Shown piece after piece: positions 26,840 to 36,905 of a stretch of DNA of 64,000 bases (its first letter is position 1; each line of letters opens with the position of its first letter). The stretch comes from Nocardioides soli. Lineage in GTDB: Bacteria; Actinomycetota; Actinomycetes; Propionibacteriales; Nocardioidaceae. A model generated the notes under the pieces. It made no database searches, was not told where the DNA came from, and saw only the letters and a program-made list of their open reading frames with translations. Location: contig NZ_JACHWR010000001.1 in assembly GCF_014191495.1 (NCBI RefSeq), forward strand, positions 1,922,001-1,986,000, in the 5' to 3' direction. Made by a program: the position numbers and the translations under genes.

Positions 26840-28048
26840 ATGGCGCTCCGCATCATCGCCAACCGCGCCGACCCGGCGCTGCTGACCCTGCCCTGGTCAC
26901 TGCCACTGGAGGAGTGGACCGAGCACGTCGTGCCGCTGCCCCGCGGCCTCTCCCGCCACGTGGTGCGGATCGTGCGACTCGGCGAGAACACCTACGCCGT
27001 CAAGGAGACGGTCGAGGAGATCGCGTTCCGTGAGTATCGGATGCTGCGCGACCTCCAGCGGATGGGCCTGCCGGCCGTCGTGCCGCAGGGCGTCGTCACC
27101 GGGCGCGTCGACGCGCACGGCGAGCCGCTGCCCGCGGCGCTGCTCACCCGACACCTGCAGTTCTCGCTGCCCTACCGCAGCCTGTTCTCCCACGGCCTGA
27201 CCGCCGACAACCTGCCGTCGCTGGTCGACGCGATGGTGGTCCTCCTGGTCCGGCTGCACCTGGCCGGCTTCTACTGGGGCGACGTGTCGCTGTCCAACGT
27301 GCTGTTCCGCCGCAGCGCGGGCGGCTTCGCGGCGTACCTGGTCGACGCCGAGACCGGCGAGCTCAAGTCCCACCTGTCCGACCGACTGCGTGAGTACGAC
27401 ATCACCGTGGCGACCGAGAACGTCTTCGCCGAACTGCTCGACCTCCAGGCCAGCGACTCCCTCGATCACGAGGTGCAGGCGCTCGACATCGTCGAGATGC
27501 TCCAGGAGCGGTACGACGCGCTGTGGTCGGAGCTGACCGAGGCCGAGGAGTTCTCGACGCACGAGATGTGGCGCATCGAGCAGCGCGTGGAGAGGCTCAA
27601 CGACCTCGGCTTCGACGTCGACGAGCTCGACATCGTCACCGACTGGGACGGCGAGCGGGTGCAGATCCAACCCAAGGTCGTCGAGGAGGGGCACCACCGG
27701 CGCGAGCTGCAGGCGCTCACCGGCCTGAACGTCGAGGACGGCCAGGCTCGCCGGATGCTCAACGACATCGCGGCCTACACGGCGTACCTCGGCCTCGGTC
27801 GCGAGGACCGCTCGCTGGTCGCCAACCGCTGGCTCACCCAGATCTACGACCCGATCATGGCGATGGTGCCGCCCGCGGCGCGCGGCAAGCTCGAGCCCGC
27901 CGAGATCTTCCACGAGATCCTCGTACACCGCTGGTACCTCTCCGAGCGGGCCGGCCACGAGGTCGGCATCTTCGAGACCGCCCGCGACTACATCGACACC
28001 GTGCTGATGGGCAAGCCCGACGAGAAGGTCACCGCCGAGGACACCTGA
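26840..28048 (+). CDS. DUF4032 protein with kinase-like core
   Basis: The 402-residue protein starts MALRIIANRADPALL. Its middle resembles a lipopolysaccharide-kinase/RIO-like fold: TYAVKETVEEIAFREYRML, with a candidate ATP-binding Lys and Glu, then LHLAGFYWGDVSLSNVLF and YLVDAETGEL in place of a catalytic loop and DFG. The C-terminal half is the DUF4032 region, which is acidic and helical. It is widespread in actinobacteria with no known substrate. The ATG is favoured because TAGCCT lies 7 bases upstream (leaderless). It converges with the metallophosphoesterase gene, 9 bp between stops. Confidence 0.82.
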   Translation: MALRIIANRADPALLTLPWSLPLEEWTEHVVPLPRGLSRHVVRIVRLGENTYAVKETVEEIAFREYRMLRDLQRMGLPAVVPQGVVTGRVDAHGEPLPAALLTRHLQFSLPYRSLFSHGLTADNLPSLVDAMVVLLVRLHLAGFYWGDVSLSNVLFRRSAGGFAAYLVDAETGELKSHLSDRLREYDITVATENVFAELLDLQASDSLDHEVQALDIVEMLQERYDALWSELTEAEEFSTHEMWRIEQRVERLNDLGFDVDELDIVTDWDGERVQIQPKVVEEGHHRRELQALTGLNVEDGQARRMLNDIAAYTAYLGLGREDRSLVANRWLTQIYDPIMAMVPPAARGKLEPAEIFHEILVHRWYLSERAGHEVGIFETARDYIDTVLMGKPDEKVTAEDT

Positions 28049-28057
28049 GCCTGGACG

Positions 28058-29629
28058 TCAGTCGGAGGGCGCCTCCGACGAGCCGCCGTCGGAGTCCCGC
28101 CCCCGGTCCGCGCCGGAGTCGGCGTCCGCCTCGGGGTACAGCAGCGGCACGAAGGTGCCGATCTGGAAGACGCCGTTGGGCTGCAGCGTGACCCACTGGA
28201 TGCCGGCCGGCCGGCCGTCGCGGTAGGTGACCAGGCTGACGTCGGCGGCGCGGCGCGGCTTGCTGCCGATCGCGATCGCGTACGCCGCGCCGCCGGTCGT
28301 CCCGGTCGTGTAGGTGTAGCCGACCTCGCCGTCCGGCCCGTCGACGCGCGTCGGCACGCCGCGCACGTGCAGGTGGCCGCCGAGCACCAGGTCGACGCAG
28401 CCGCGGGCCAGGGCCTCGCGGCCCAGGTTCGCGTCGTGGACGAGCATCGTGGTGAGCCGCTCGTCGGCGTCGCAGGCGGCGTCGGCCAGTCGGTGCTCGA
28501 CCTCGTCGAAGCTCAACCCGGTCTCGTCGCGCCACGACCCGAGCCCACTCGAGCGCGGGTCGTCGACGCCGAGGAGCGTGGTGCCGCCCGGCCCCTCGAC
28601 GACCTCGCCGTCGAGCATCGTCCAGCCGTGGTCGGCCAGGTAGTCGTGGACGAAGTCGCCGTGGTCGTGGTTGCCGGCGACGGCCCAGCGGTCGAGCCCG
28701 CTGAACGCCTCGGACACCGAGTCGAGGGAGAACGCCTCCCAGCTCTTGCCGGACGAGGTGTCGTCGCCGCCGTCGTACACCGCGGTGGCGCCCGCGCGGT
28801 CGGCGATCGCCCGGGCCACCCGGTCCATGCCGATGTTGTCGTGGCGGTCGGACACGAACGCGACGACCGTGTCGCCCTCGCGCGGCTGGCGCAGGTCGAG
28901 CGTCGCGGCCTCCTCGGCCGCCTCGGCGTAGAAGACCTTGCTCTTGTCGTAGGTGTCGATGGCGCTCTCGACCAGTCGCCGGGTCTGCGCCGTGGTCACG
29001 TCGCCGCGCACCTCGACCTCCTCGAGGCCGTCGGGCAGCGGCACCTGCGGACCGAGGAAGTCCTGGAGCGAGACCCAGCCGCCGTCCTCGTCCTCGACGG
29101 CCTCGCCCTCGGTCCACGGCTGGAGGAGTCCCACGCCCAGCACGACCACGACGCCGATCCCGATCAGCACCTGCGGCAGGTGGACACGGCCGGCGAGCTC
29201 GCGACGCCGGGCCCGGCCGACGAGCAGCCAGACGCCGATCGGCAGCAGGCCGATGATCGCGCCTCTCAGCGCCGCGTTGAGCAGCATCCCCTCGACCGCG
29301 TCGCCGACCTTCGTGATCTGGCCCTCCGGCTGGCTGGCGATGTAGGCGTAGCGGCGCACCAGCTCGTCGGTGGAGGTGACGTCGGTCTTGTCCAGGCGGA
29401 TGTCGACGCCGAGCATCCCGATGCCCGGCACGCGTACGTCGGGGAAGACCGGTCCGGTGAACAGCACCGCCTCGCCACTCAGGGTCGGGCGCACGACCGC
29501 GTCGTGGCTCGCCAGCTCGACCTGCCGGCTGCTGGTGAAGAACACCGCCGCGGTGACCACGACCGCACAGACCAGCCAGGCCCCGGCGTAGGCCAGGGCC
29601 CTGAGCGCTGGTCGCCCGATCGCCGGCAC
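28058..29629 (-). CDS. Membrane-anchored metallophosphoesterase
   Basis: The 523-residue protein has a transmembrane segment at 12-32 and further hydrophobic helices near 118-137 and 152-168. A calcineurin-like phosphoesterase domain follows: VSDRHDNIG, YDGGDDTSSG, AVAGNHDHGD, and LVLGGHLHVRG. The first motif has R in place of the usual T/S (SDTH to SDRH) but keeps Asp and His. The C-terminus is acidic. It starts 2 bp from the rlmB stop, so it belongs to the cysS-rlmB transcript. The substrate is unknown. Confidence 0.85.
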   Translation of the reverse strand: MPAIGRPALRALAYAGAWLVCAVVVTAAVFFTSSRQVELASHDAVVRPTLSGEAVLFTGPVFPDVRVPGIGMLGVDIRLDKTDVTSTDELVRRYAYIASQPEGQITKVGDAVEGMLLNAALRGAIIGLLPIGVWLLVGRARRRELAGRVHLPQVLIGIGVVVVLGVGLLQPWTEGEAVEDEDGGWVSLQDFLGPQVPLPDGLEEVEVRGDVTTAQTRRLVESAIDTYDKSKVFYAEAAEEAATLDLRQPREGDTVVAFVSDRHDNIGMDRVARAIADRAGATAVYDGGDDTSSGKSWEAFSLDSVSEAFSGLDRWAVAGNHDHGDFVHDYLADHGWTMLDGEVVEGPGGTTLLGVDDPRSSGLGSWRDETGLSFDEVEHRLADAACDADERLTTMLVHDANLGREALARGCVDLVLGGHLHVRGVPTRVDGPDGEVGYTYTTGTTGGAAYAIAIGSKPRRAADVSLVTYRDGRPAGIQWVTLQPNGVFQIGTFVPLLYPEADADSGADRGRDSDGGSSEAPSD

Positions 29630-29631
29630 GG

Positions 29632-30576
29632 TCAGCGACGCGCCTCCGCGATCGCGTAGAGCGCCACGGACGCCGCGACGCCGGCGTTCAGGGACTCGAG
29701 CTGGTTGGCCATCGGGATCGACACCAGCTGGTCACAGGTCTCGGAGACCAAGCGCGATAGGCCGTTGCCCTCCGAGCCGACCACGACGACCAGCGGCCCG
29801 TCGGCCAGGTCGAGGTCGGGCAGGCTGACGTCGCCGTCGGCCGCGAGGCCGACGACCATGCAGCCCGCCTCCTGGTAGGCCTTGAGCTGGCGCACCAGGT
29901 TGACGGTCTGCGCGACCGGGATCCGGGCCGCGGCCCCGGCGCTGGTCTTCCACGCGGCGGCGGTCATGCCGGCCGCGCGGCGCTCGGGGATGAGTACGCC
30001 GTGGGCGCCGAAGCCGGCCGCGCTGCGGATGACCGCGCCGAGGTTGCGCGGGTCGGTCACCTGGTCGAGGGCGACGATGAGCGGCTTCTCGGCGTTGACC
30101 GCGGCAGCGTCGAGGAGGTCGTCGGCGTGGGCGTACTCGTACGCCGGGATCCGCGCCGCGAGGCCCTGGTGCACCGCGCCGCCGGTCATCCGGTCGAGCT
30201 CGGACCTGGAGACCTCGAGCAGCTTGATGCCCCGGTCGGCCGCGAGCTGGAACGCCTCGCGCATGCGGCCGTCACGCTCGGCACCCTCGCCGACGTAGAG
30301 CGCGGTGACGGGCACACCCTCGCGCAGCGCCTCGACGACGGAGTTGCGGCCGGCGACCCACTCGGCGTCGCTCGACGTGCGCCGCTTGGGCCGACGGGCC
30401 TGATCCTTCTCGGCACGCTTCGCCGCCTTGTGCGCGGCGTGGTAAGGCCGGTCCTTGGCCTTCGGCGTCGGCCCCTTGCCCTCGAGGCCGCGGCGCACCC
30501 GGCCGCCCGACCCCGCGGTCGGGTTGCCCTTGCTGCTCTTGCGGATCGCGCCCTTGCGCTGCGAATTGCCAGCCAC
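29632..30576 (-). CDS. rlmB: 23S rRNA 2'-O-methyltransferase RlmB/TrmH type (SpoU)
   Basis: The 314-residue SPOUT enzyme has a basic N-terminal extension (about 1-75, Lys/Arg/Gly-rich), a substrate-binding domain ([11 protein letters not shown]), and the trefoil-knot motifs [29 protein letters not shown] and [13 protein letters not shown]. It methylates the ribose of a 23S rRNA guanosine. The GTG at 30576 is chosen because GGTGGAAGG lies 7 bases upstream, right after the cysS stop; an upstream ATG at 30591 overlaps that site. The cysS-rlmB pairing is conserved in actinobacteria. Confidence 0.9.
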   Translation of the reverse strand: MAGNSQRKGAIRKSSKGNPTAGSGGRVRRGLEGKGPTPKAKDRPYHAAHKAAKRAEKDQARRPKRRTSSDAEWVAGRNSVVEALREGVPVTALYVGEGAERDGRMREAFQLAADRGIKLLEVSRSELDRMTGGAVHQGLAARIPAYEYAHADDLLDAAAVNAEKPLIVALDQVTDPRNLGAVIRSAAGFGAHGVLIPERRAAGMTAAAWKTSAGAAARIPVAQTVNLVRQLKAYQEAGCMVVGLAADGDVSLPDLDLADGPLVVVVGSEGNGLSRLVSETCDQLVSIPMANQLESLNAGVAASVALYAIAEARR

Positions 30577-30597
30577 GTCAGTGCCTTCCACCGGTCA

Positions 30598-31983
30598 TCA
30601 GGCCAGGCTCCACTTCGGTCCGTCGGGGGTGTCCTCCACCTCGACGCCGGCCGCCTTGATCCGGTCGCGGATCGCGTCGGCGGTCGCGAAGTCCTTGGCG
30701 GCGCGGGCCTGTGCGCGCTGCTCGAGCAGCCCGGCGACGAGCGCGTCGACCGCGTCGGTGAGCCGCTGGTCGTCGGCGGCGCCGGCCCAGACCGGGTCGG
30801 CCGGGTCGAGGCCGAGCACGCCCAGCATCGCCCGCACCTGCGCGGCGTACGGCGTCGCGTCGTCCCGGTTGCCCAGCGCGGCATTTCCTTGTCGCACCGT
30901 GTCGTAGACGACCGCGATGGCCGCGGGCGTGCCCAGGTCGTCGTTCATCGCCGCGACGAAGGCCTCCGGCAGCTCGCCCGCCGCCACGTCGCCGGCGCGG
31001 TCGAGGAAGCTCTCGATCCGGCGGAAGCCGGCGGCGGCCTCGTCGAGCGCGTCGAAGCTGAACTCGACGTGGCTGCGGTAGTGGGCGGCCAGCAGGTAGT
31101 AGCGCAGCTCGATGCCCCGGTACTTCTGGAGCACTGCGGGGATCGTCAGCGAGTTGCCGAGCGACTTGCTCATCTTCTCGCCGGCGGTGGTGATCCAGGC
31201 GTTGTGCATCCAGTACGACGCGAACCGCTGGCCGGCCGCGCGCGACTGGGCCTGCTCGTTCTCGTGGTGCGGGAAGCGCAAATCGACGCCGCCGCCGTGG
31301 ATGTCGAAGGCGGAGCCGAGGTACTTGCCGGCCATCGCCGAGCACTCGATGTGCCAGCCCGGGCGTCCGCGGCCCCATGGGCTCGGCCACGACGCGGTCT
31401 CGGGCTCGGAGTCCTTGCGGCCCTTCCAGAGCGCGAAGTCGCGCGGGTCCCGCTTCCCGCGCGGATCGGCGTCCTCGGCGGCCTCCATGTCGTCGATGCG
31501 CTGGTGGGTGAGCTCGCCGTACTGCGGCCAGGAGCGGACGTCGAAGTAGACGTCGCCGGAGCCGTCCGCGGCGGCGTACGCATGCCCCCCGTCGATCAGC
31601 AGCTGGATCAGCTCGATCATCTCGGGCACGTGGCCGGTGGCGGCCGGCTCGTAGGTCGGCGGCGCGACGTTGAGCGCGTCGTAGGCCCGGTCGAGCTCGC
31701 GCTTCATCCGATAGGCGAGCTCGTACCAGGCGAGGCCCTGGTCGGCCGACTTGGTCAGGATCTTGTCGTCGATGTCGGTGACGTTGCGGATGAAGGTCAC
31801 GTCGTAGCCGAGGTGGCGCAGCCAGCGCTGCAGGACGTCGAAGTTCACCCCCGAGCGCACGTGGCCGACGTGCGGCTCGGACTGCACGGTGAGGCCGCAG
31901 ACGTAGAGGCCCACTTTCCCCTCCTCGAGGGGAACGAAGTCACGGACTTCGCGGGTCGCGGTGTCGTACAGCCTGAAGGTCAC
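30598..31983 (-). CDS. cysS: Cysteinyl-tRNA synthetase
   Basis: The 461-residue class I synthetase has [19 protein letters not shown], with the zinc Cys and HIGH-type HVGH, then [17 protein letters not shown] and KMSKSLGNS. It charges tRNA-Cys. The start is the GTG at 31983: TAGACT lies 7 bases upstream, and no Shine-Dalgarno is present, so the mRNA is probably leaderless. Its -10 box overlaps the -10 box of the divergent C39-like gene by 2 bp. It heads an operon with rlmB and the metallophosphoesterase gene. Confidence 0.96.
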   Translation of the reverse strand: MTFRLYDTATREVRDFVPLEEGKVGLYVCGLTVQSEPHVGHVRSGVNFDVLQRWLRHLGYDVTFIRNVTDIDDKILTKSADQGLAWYELAYRMKRELDRAYDALNVAPPTYEPAATGHVPEMIELIQLLIDGGHAYAAADGSGDVYFDVRSWPQYGELTHQRIDDMEAAEDADPRGKRDPRDFALWKGRKDSEPETASWPSPWGRGRPGWHIECSAMAGKYLGSAFDIHGGGVDLRFPHHENEQAQSRAAGQRFASYWMHNAWITTAGEKMSKSLGNSLTIPAVLQKYRGIELRYYLLAAHYRSHVEFSFDALDEAAAGFRRIESFLDRAGDVAAGELPEAFVAAMNDDLGTPAAIAVVYDTVRQGNAALGNRDDATPYAAQVRAMLGVLGLDPADPVWAGAADDQRLTDAVDALVAGLLEQRAQARAAKDFATADAIRDRIKAAGVEVEDTPDGPKWSLA

Positions 31984-31990
31984 ACCGGGA

Positions 31991-32000
31991 AGTCTAGGGT
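31991..32000. promoter_or_regulatory. Overlapping divergent -10 boxes of cysS and the C39-like peptidase gene
   Basis: The ten bases AGTCTAGGGT contain TAGACT read on the minus strand (31991-31996) and TAGGGT on the plus strand (31995-32000), sharing two bases. The two start codons are only 23 bp apart, each 6-7 bases from its -10 box. The two promoters cannot be melted together, so their use should be mutually exclusive. Confidence 0.7.
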
Positions 32001-32006
32001 TTGTGG

Positions 32007-33218
32007 GTGAGCCGCCCGACATTGCCGATCCTGGCCACCGTCCTCGCCGGCGCCCTCGTGGCGCCGCTCCTCGCCGCCGCACCCGCCTCGGGCGCGCCGG
32101 CACGACGGATCGACTACGCCCAGTGGGACACCGCGACGGAGCTGCGCTCCGGCACGCTCGCCGGGGTTCGCGTCGGCGCCGGCGGCCGGATCTCGCTGCC
32201 ACCGGACACCCGTGCCGGCATCTGGCGCTCGCCCTGGGCGCAGCCCGGCTTCCGGCTCACCCGGCTGATCGCGTCGTGGGACGCGCGCACGCCGGGCAAC
32301 AGCCGGATCCGCATCGACGTGCGCGGCCGCACCGGCACGACGACGTCGAGCTGGGACACGCTGGGCGTCTGGGCCGAGCACGACCGGTTCTTCCGGCGTA
32401 CGACCAAGGGCCCGCAGCGCGACGACCTCGGGTCGGTCAGCGTCGACACCTGGGCGGTGCCCGGCGGCGTCACGGCGTACCAGCTGCGGGTGACGCTGGT
32501 GCGCCGGGCCGGCCAGGCCCGCTCGCCCTTCGTCGACACGGTCGGCGCGGTGGCGTCCCGCCTGCCGGACGTCTCGTCGGTGCCGACCTCGAAGCCGGGT
32601 CCGGCGAGCGGGATCGTGCTCGACGTGCCGGGGTACTCCCAGATGATCCATCGCGGCCACTACCCGGAGTACGGCGCGGGCGGCGAGGCGTGGTGCTCGC
32701 CCACGTCGACGTCGATGGTGCTCGGCTACTACGGCGCGCTGCCGGACGCCGCGGCCTACGCCTCGGTGCCCGCGAACCACGTCGACCCGTGGGTCGACCA
32801 CGCGGCCCGGATGACCTACGACTACGCCTACCGGGGCACCGGCAACTGGCCCTTCAACACGGCGTACGCCGCGACGCTGGTCGACCGCGCCTTCGTGACC
32901 CGGCTGCGGTCGCTGCGCGAGGCCGAGCTCTTCATCCAGGCGGGCATCCCGCTGGTGGCGTCGATCGCCTTCGGACGCGGTCAGCTGACCGGGGCGCCGA
33001 TCTCGTCGTCCAACGGGCACCTGCTGGTGATCAGCGGCTTCACCGACACCGGCGACGTGGTCGTCAACGACCCGGCCGCCGCGAGCGACGCCGCCGTGCG
33101 GCGTACCTACGACCGCGGCGAGTTCGAGAACGTCTGGCTCCCCGCCTCCGGCGGCACCGTCTACGTGATCGCCGACGCCGCCCATCCGCTGCCGGTCAGC
33201 CCGCGAGGAAACTGGTAG
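32007..33218 (+). CDS. Secreted C39-like cysteine peptidase domain protein
   Basis: The 403-residue protein has a signal peptide (1-31, ending ASGAPA) and a beta-rich domain of about 150 residues. A Peptidase_C39_2 region follows: [11 protein letters not shown], the nucleophile Cys in [17 protein letters not shown], and the catalytic His in [23 protein letters not shown]. It is likely exported and may cleave or bind peptides. The GTG at 32007 is chosen because TAGGGT lies 6 bases upstream; an in-frame TTG at 32001 overlaps the promoter. Confidence 0.82.
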   Translation: MSRPTLPILATVLAGALVAPLLAAAPASGAPARRIDYAQWDTATELRSGTLAGVRVGAGGRISLPPDTRAGIWRSPWAQPGFRLTRLIASWDARTPGNSRIRIDVRGRTGTTTSSWDTLGVWAEHDRFFRRTTKGPQRDDLGSVSVDTWAVPGGVTAYQLRVTLVRRAGQARSPFVDTVGAVASRLPDVSSVPTSKPGPASGIVLDVPGYSQMIHRGHYPEYGAGGEAWCSPTSTSMVLGYYGALPDAAAYASVPANHVDPWVDHAARMTYDYAYRGTGNWPFNTAYAATLVDRAFVTRLRSLREAELFIQAGIPLVASIAFGRGQLTGAPISSSNGHLLVISGFTDTGDVVVNDPAAASDAAVRRTYDRGEFENVWLPASGGTVYVIADAAHPLPVSPRGNW

Positions 33219-33248
33219 CGGAACCGCGCCGGCGGATCCGCTACCGGT

Positions 33249-33304
33249 GGTTGAGCAAGCGACCGCGAGTGAGCTGGCGAACTCGCGCGGAGCGCGTCGA
33301 AACC
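33249..33304. repeat. Dispersed intergenic repeat family B, copy 1
   Basis: GGTTGAGCAAGC...GCGTCGAAACC with internal dyads (CGCGAGT/ACTCGCG) lies between the C39-like gene and the SDR gene. Related copies are at 40519-40572 and inside the 43.7-kb tandem duplication. Elements of this form are common in Nocardioides intergenic DNA. Confidence 0.75.
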
Positions 33305-33323
33305 CGGGGAGTCGCAAAGCAGC

Positions 33324-34103
33324 CTAGGCGCCGTAACCCCCATCCACATCCAGCTTCTGCCCGCTGACGAACCCGGCGCGGTCGGAGGCCAGGAAGCAGA
33401 CCGCCTCGGCGATGTCGTGGGCGGTGCCGAAGCGGCGCAGCGGGATGTTGCGGCGGGCGACGGCGAGCGCCTCCTCGGAGAGCTCGCCGGAGTCGATCAG
33501 CCGGGCGGCCATGCCGTCGGTGAGCATGCCGGGCCCGACCGCGTTGACCCGGACGCCGTAGCGGCCCTCCTCGACCGCGAGCGCACGCACCATCGCCTCG
33601 ACCGCGGCCTTGGGCGCCGAGGAGAGCCCGTCGCGCACAGGGAAGCGCGTCGTGGCGGCGGTCGTCACCGCGACGATCGAGCCCTCGCTCTCACGCAGGT
33701 GCCGCAGCGCGGGCTGTACGACGGCGAAGAATCCGGCCGCATCGGCGGCCAGCTGCTCGGCCATCGTCGCCGGGGCGACGGCGGAGAGATGGGTCATCGG
33801 GATGTGCGGCCCCGCGGCGTACACCAGCGTGTGCAGGCCGCCCCGAGACTCGGCCACCGCGTCGACGACCGAGGCGGCGTCGACGACCGCCGTCGGCGCC
33901 GCGAGGTCGAGGGCGTGCGCCGACGCGTGCACGCCCCACTCCCGCGCGGCCTCGACGACCTGCTCCCCAGCCTCGGGCCGGGAGCGGTAGGTCACCGCGA
34001 CGTGCGAGCCCCGGCTCGCCAGCATCCGCGCGATCGCGAGACCGAGCCCGCCGCTCCCGCCGACGACGAGCGCCGCACCGGGCCGCTCACTGAGCTCACC
34101 CAT
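33324..34103 (-). CDS. SDR-family protein lacking the catalytic tyrosine
   Basis: The 259-residue protein has an SDR Rossmann motif VGGSGGLGLAIA (15-26), an NNAG-equivalent VYAAGPH, and the C-terminal FVSGQKLDVDGGYGA. The active-site region reads TTAATTRFPVRDGLSSAPKAAV: the Lys is present but the position four before it is Ser, not Tyr. It could be inactive, use another residue, or be enoyl-reductase-like. It overlaps the upstream molybdoenzyme gene by 8 bp and is co-translated with it. Confidence 0.82.
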   Translation of the reverse strand: MGELSERPGAALVVGGSGGLGLAIARMLASRGSHVAVTYRSRPEAGEQVVEAAREWGVHASAHALDLAAPTAVVDAASVVDAVAESRGGLHTLVYAAGPHIPMTHLSAVAPATMAEQLAADAAGFFAVVQPALRHLRESEGSIVAVTTAATTRFPVRDGLSSAPKAAVEAMVRALAVEEGRYGVRVNAVGPGMLTDGMAARLIDSGELSEEALAVARRNIPLRRFGTAHDIAEAVCFLASDRAGFVSGQKLDVDGGYGA

Positions 34104-35664
34104 CCACCGACTCCTTCGCCTCGAAGCTGATCGTGTGCCATCCGGTCGCGCCGTCGGGCACGGTGTCGTGCACCTCGCCGGTCTGCGCCTCGCCGTGAGC
34201 GTCGCGGGCCCGCACCGCCAGGGTGTGCTCGCCCGGCTCGACGTCGAGCGTCGCGGCCCACTGCACCCAGGTGTCGGCGCTCGGCACCCGACCGAGCTCG
34301 GCGCGCTGCCAGGGCCCGCCGTCGACCGAGACCTCGACCGCGGAGATGCCGTCGTGCTGGGCCCACGCGACGCCACCGACCCGGCCCCCGGACGCCGCTA
34401 TCTCGCCGCCGTCGCCGGGCACGTCGATGCGCGAGGCGATCTTCACCGGGCCCTGCTCGGCCCAGCCACGCTGGGTCCAGTAGGCCTCGATGTCGTCGAA
34501 CCTGGTCACCTCCAGGTCCACGACCCACTTGCACGCGGACACGTAGCCGTAGAGGCCCGGCACGATCGTGCGCACCGGGAAGCCGTGGTCGATCGGCAGC
34601 GGGTGGCCGTTCATCGCCACGGCGAGCATCGCGTCGCGGCCGTCGGTGAGCGCGGCGAGCGGCGTACCGCACGTCCAGCCGTCGTCGGAGGTCTGCAGCA
34701 CCGCGTCGGCACCGGGCTGGACCCCGGCCTCGCGCAGCAGGTCGGCGATGCGGACGCCGCTCCACCACGCGTTGCCGATCAGGTCGCCGCCGACCGGGTT
34801 GGAGACGCAGTTGAGCGTCACCCACGCCTGGGTGACCTGCCGCGCGATCAGGTCGCGGTAGCTCAGCACGATCTCGCGATCGACCATGCCGTGGATGCGC
34901 AGCTGCCAGCCCGCCGGGTCGACGGTCGGGACGACGAACGCCGTGTCGATCCGGTAGAAGTCGGTCGCCGGCGTCGCCCAGGGCTCCAGCCCCTCCAGCC
35001 CGACCCGCACCCCGGCCGGCAGCTCCGGCTCGGTGACTCCCGGCAGCCGCAGCAGCCGCCTGGCCTCCTCCACGTGCCGGCGGCCGCTGCCGACGACGCG
35101 GCCGACGGCGCCGACCACGACGGCACCGGCGACGACGAACCCGGTGCGGAGCAGGAAGGCACGGCGTGTGTGGTCGGCCGTCCCCGTCGCGACCGTCGTC
35201 GGCGCGGCGGCCGCGACCACCTCGGCCCGCTCGTGCCGGCGCAGCGGCTCGGTGAGCAGCGAGAGACACACCAGCCAGGTCGCGAACCCGACCGCGACCG
35301 GCAGCAGGTCGATGGTGCCGGTGCGGGGCTGCGACCACACGGCCACCCCACCCACGAGGGCGAGCCCGGCGTACACGACGACGGGCGCCCACCACGAGCG
35401 GCGCGCGAGCCGCCCGGCCCAGGCGAACAGCACCGCGCACAGCATCAGGATCACCAGCAGCAGAAACGGCTTGTCCCAGTGCCCCAAGAACCGGATCGCC
35501 CGCTCGACCACCACGCCGGGCGTGAGCCGCACGACTCCCTCGGCCACGGCGGTGAGCGGTGCGTCGCGGGTGGTCAGCACCATCGCGGCGCCGTAGCTGG
35601 CGGCGAGGCCGGCGAACCCGGCCGCCAAGCCGGCGACCGACCAGCTGCCGCGGGACGTCCTCAC
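34096..35664 (-). CDS. Membrane molybdopterin-dependent oxidoreductase, sulfite-oxidase family
   Basis: The 522-residue protein has four or more N-terminal transmembrane helices (about 10-145), then a basic segment [12 protein letters not shown] sulfite-oxidase-type Moco domain follows, with the molybdenum-ligating Cys in [13 protein letters not shown], then [14 protein letters not shown] and [10 protein letters not shown]-terminal dimerisation domain of Mo-co type ends the protein. The catalytic domain is predicted outside the membrane. Family members oxidise sulfite or reduce S- and N-oxides. The GTG start has a weak CACAAT 7 bases upstream. It is divergent from ispF with 32 bp between starts. 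Confidence 0.87.
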   Translation of the reverse strand: MRTSRGSWSVAGLAAGFAGLAASYGAAMVLTTRDAPLTAVAEGVVRLTPGVVVERAIRFLGHWDKPFLLLVILMLCAVLFAWAGRLARRSWWAPVVVYAGLALVGGVAVWSQPRTGTIDLLPVAVGFATWLVCLSLLTEPLRRHERAEVVAAAAPTTVATGTADHTRRAFLLRTGFVVAGAVVVGAVGRVVGSGRRHVEEARRLLRLPGVTEPELPAGVRVGLEGLEPWATPATDFYRIDTAFVVPTVDPAGWQLRIHGMVDREIVLSYRDLIARQVTQAWVTLNCVSNPVGGDLIGNAWWSGVRIADLLREAGVQPGADAVLQTSDDGWTCGTPLAALTDGRDAMLAVAMNGHPLPIDHGFPVRTIVPGLYGYVSACKWVVDLEVTRFDDIEAYWTQRGWAEQGPVKIASRIDVPGDGGEIAASGGRVGGVAWAQHDGISAVEVSVDGGPWQRAELGRVPSADTWVQWAATLDVEPGEHTLAVRARDAHGEAQTGEVHDTVPDGATGWHTISFEAKESVDG

Positions 35665-35696
35665 CAGACCGATTGTGGCTCAGGCATGATCTGCGT

Positions 35697-36194
35697 GTGC
35701 AGGAACTCCCCCGGGTCGGCGTCGGAACCGACGTCCACCGACTGGTCGACGGCGTGCCGCTCCACCTCGCCGGCCTGGCCTGGCCCGACGAGCCCCAGGG
35801 CCTCGAGGGCCACTCCGACGCCGACGTCGCCGCGCACGCCGCCTGCGACGCGCTGCTGTCGGCCGCGGCCCTCGGCGACCTGGGCTCCCACTTCGGTACG
35901 TCGGAGCCGCAGTGGGCCGGCGCCGCGGGTGTTGCGCTGCTGGCCGAGACCGCGGCCCGGGTGCGCGCCGCGGGCTTCGAGATCGGCAACGTCGCGATCC
36001 AGGTGATCGGCAACCGGCCGCGCCTCGGACCCCGCCGTGCCGAGGCCGAGGCCGCGCTCTCGACCGCCGCCGGCGCCCCGGTGAGCGTCTCCGCCACCAC
36101 CACCGACGGGCTCGGCCTGACCGGACGCGGCGAGGGGGTCGCCGCGATCGCGACCGCGATGGTCTGGGCGCGCCCGGCCGCTCCCCCTCCGTAG
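35697..36194 (+). CDS. ispF: 2-C-methyl-D-erythritol 2,4-cyclodiphosphate synthase
   Basis: The 165-residue enzyme forms the cyclodiphosphate in the MEP isoprenoid pathway. Metal ligands are in GTDVHRL (Asp and His) and GHSDADV (His). The C-terminal [19 protein letters not shown] is the family signature. The GTG at 35697 starts at [14 protein letters not shown], with CATGAT 6 bases upstream as a weak leaderless promoter. IspD follows after 9 bp but has its own TAGACT -10. Confidence 0.95.
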   Translation: MQELPRVGVGTDVHRLVDGVPLHLAGLAWPDEPQGLEGHSDADVAAHAACDALLSAAALGDLGSHFGTSEPQWAGAAGVALLAETAARVRAAGFEIGNVAIQVIGNRPRLGPRRAEAEAALSTAAGAPVSVSATTTDGLGLTGRGEGVAAIATAMVWARPAAPPP

Positions 36195-36203
36195 ACTCGC
36201 CGG

Positions 36204-36875
36204 ATGCCCGCCGCCGTCGTGATCCTCGCCGCCGGCCTCGGCTCCCGGGTGGGTGCCGGCTCCAACAAGGTGCTGCTACCGCTCGGCGACCGCCCCGTGC
36301 TCGCCTGGTCGGTGCGCGACGCACTCGCGCTCGACGACGTACGCCGCGTCCTCGTGGTGGTGCGCCCCGGCGAGGCCGCCGACGTGGCGGCCGCGCTCGC
36401 ACCCCATCTCGGCGAGGGCGAGGTGAGACTGGTCGAGGGTGGCGCCACCCGGCACGGCTCGGAGTGGGCGGCGCTGCAGGCGCTGGCCCCCGAGATCGGC
36501 GCGGGCGAGCTCGACGTGATCGCCATCCACGACGGGGCCAGGCCGCTGGCCGGCCGCGACCTCTTCGCCGCCACGATCACCGCCGCCCGCGAGACCGGCG
36601 GCGCCCTTCCCGGGGTCCGGCTGACGGGGCTGGTCGCCCTCGACGCCCGCGCGCTGCCGGGGGAGCTCGACGGGGTCCAGACGCCGCAGGCGTTCCGGGC
36701 GCGCGAGCTGCTGGCCGCCTACACCGCCGCGGCGGCGGAGGGCTTCGACGGCACCGACACCGCCGCCTGCTGGTCGCGCTACACCGGGCTGCCGGTGGCG
36801 CGTGTGCCGGGCAGCCCGGCCAACCTGAAGGTCACCTTCCCCGAGGACCTCGACCTGGCGCTGCGCCTGGCCTGA
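36204..36875 (+). CDS. ispD: 2-C-methyl-D-erythritol 4-phosphate cytidylyltransferase
   Basis: The 223-residue enzyme transfers CMP to MEP. It has the glycine-rich CTP loop [19 protein letters not shown] (about 9-27), HDGARPL, and [12 protein letters not shown]. The C-terminal FPEDLDLAL is typical. TAGACT lies 6 bases before the ATG, so it can be transcribed as a leaderless mRNA separately from ispF. A second, degenerate IspD-like gene faces it on the other strand. Confidence 0.95.
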   Translation: MPAAVVILAAGLGSRVGAGSNKVLLPLGDRPVLAWSVRDALALDDVRRVLVVVRPGEAADVAAALAPHLGEGEVRLVEGGATRHGSEWAALQALAPEIGAGELDVIAIHDGARPLAGRDLFAATITAARETGGALPGVRLTGLVALDARALPGELDGVQTPQAFRARELLAAYTAAAAEGFDGTDTAACWSRYTGLPVARVPGSPANLKVTFPEDLDLALRLA

Positions 36876-36905
36876 GCCGATCCGGCGGCCGGACCACCGG
36901 CCCGA

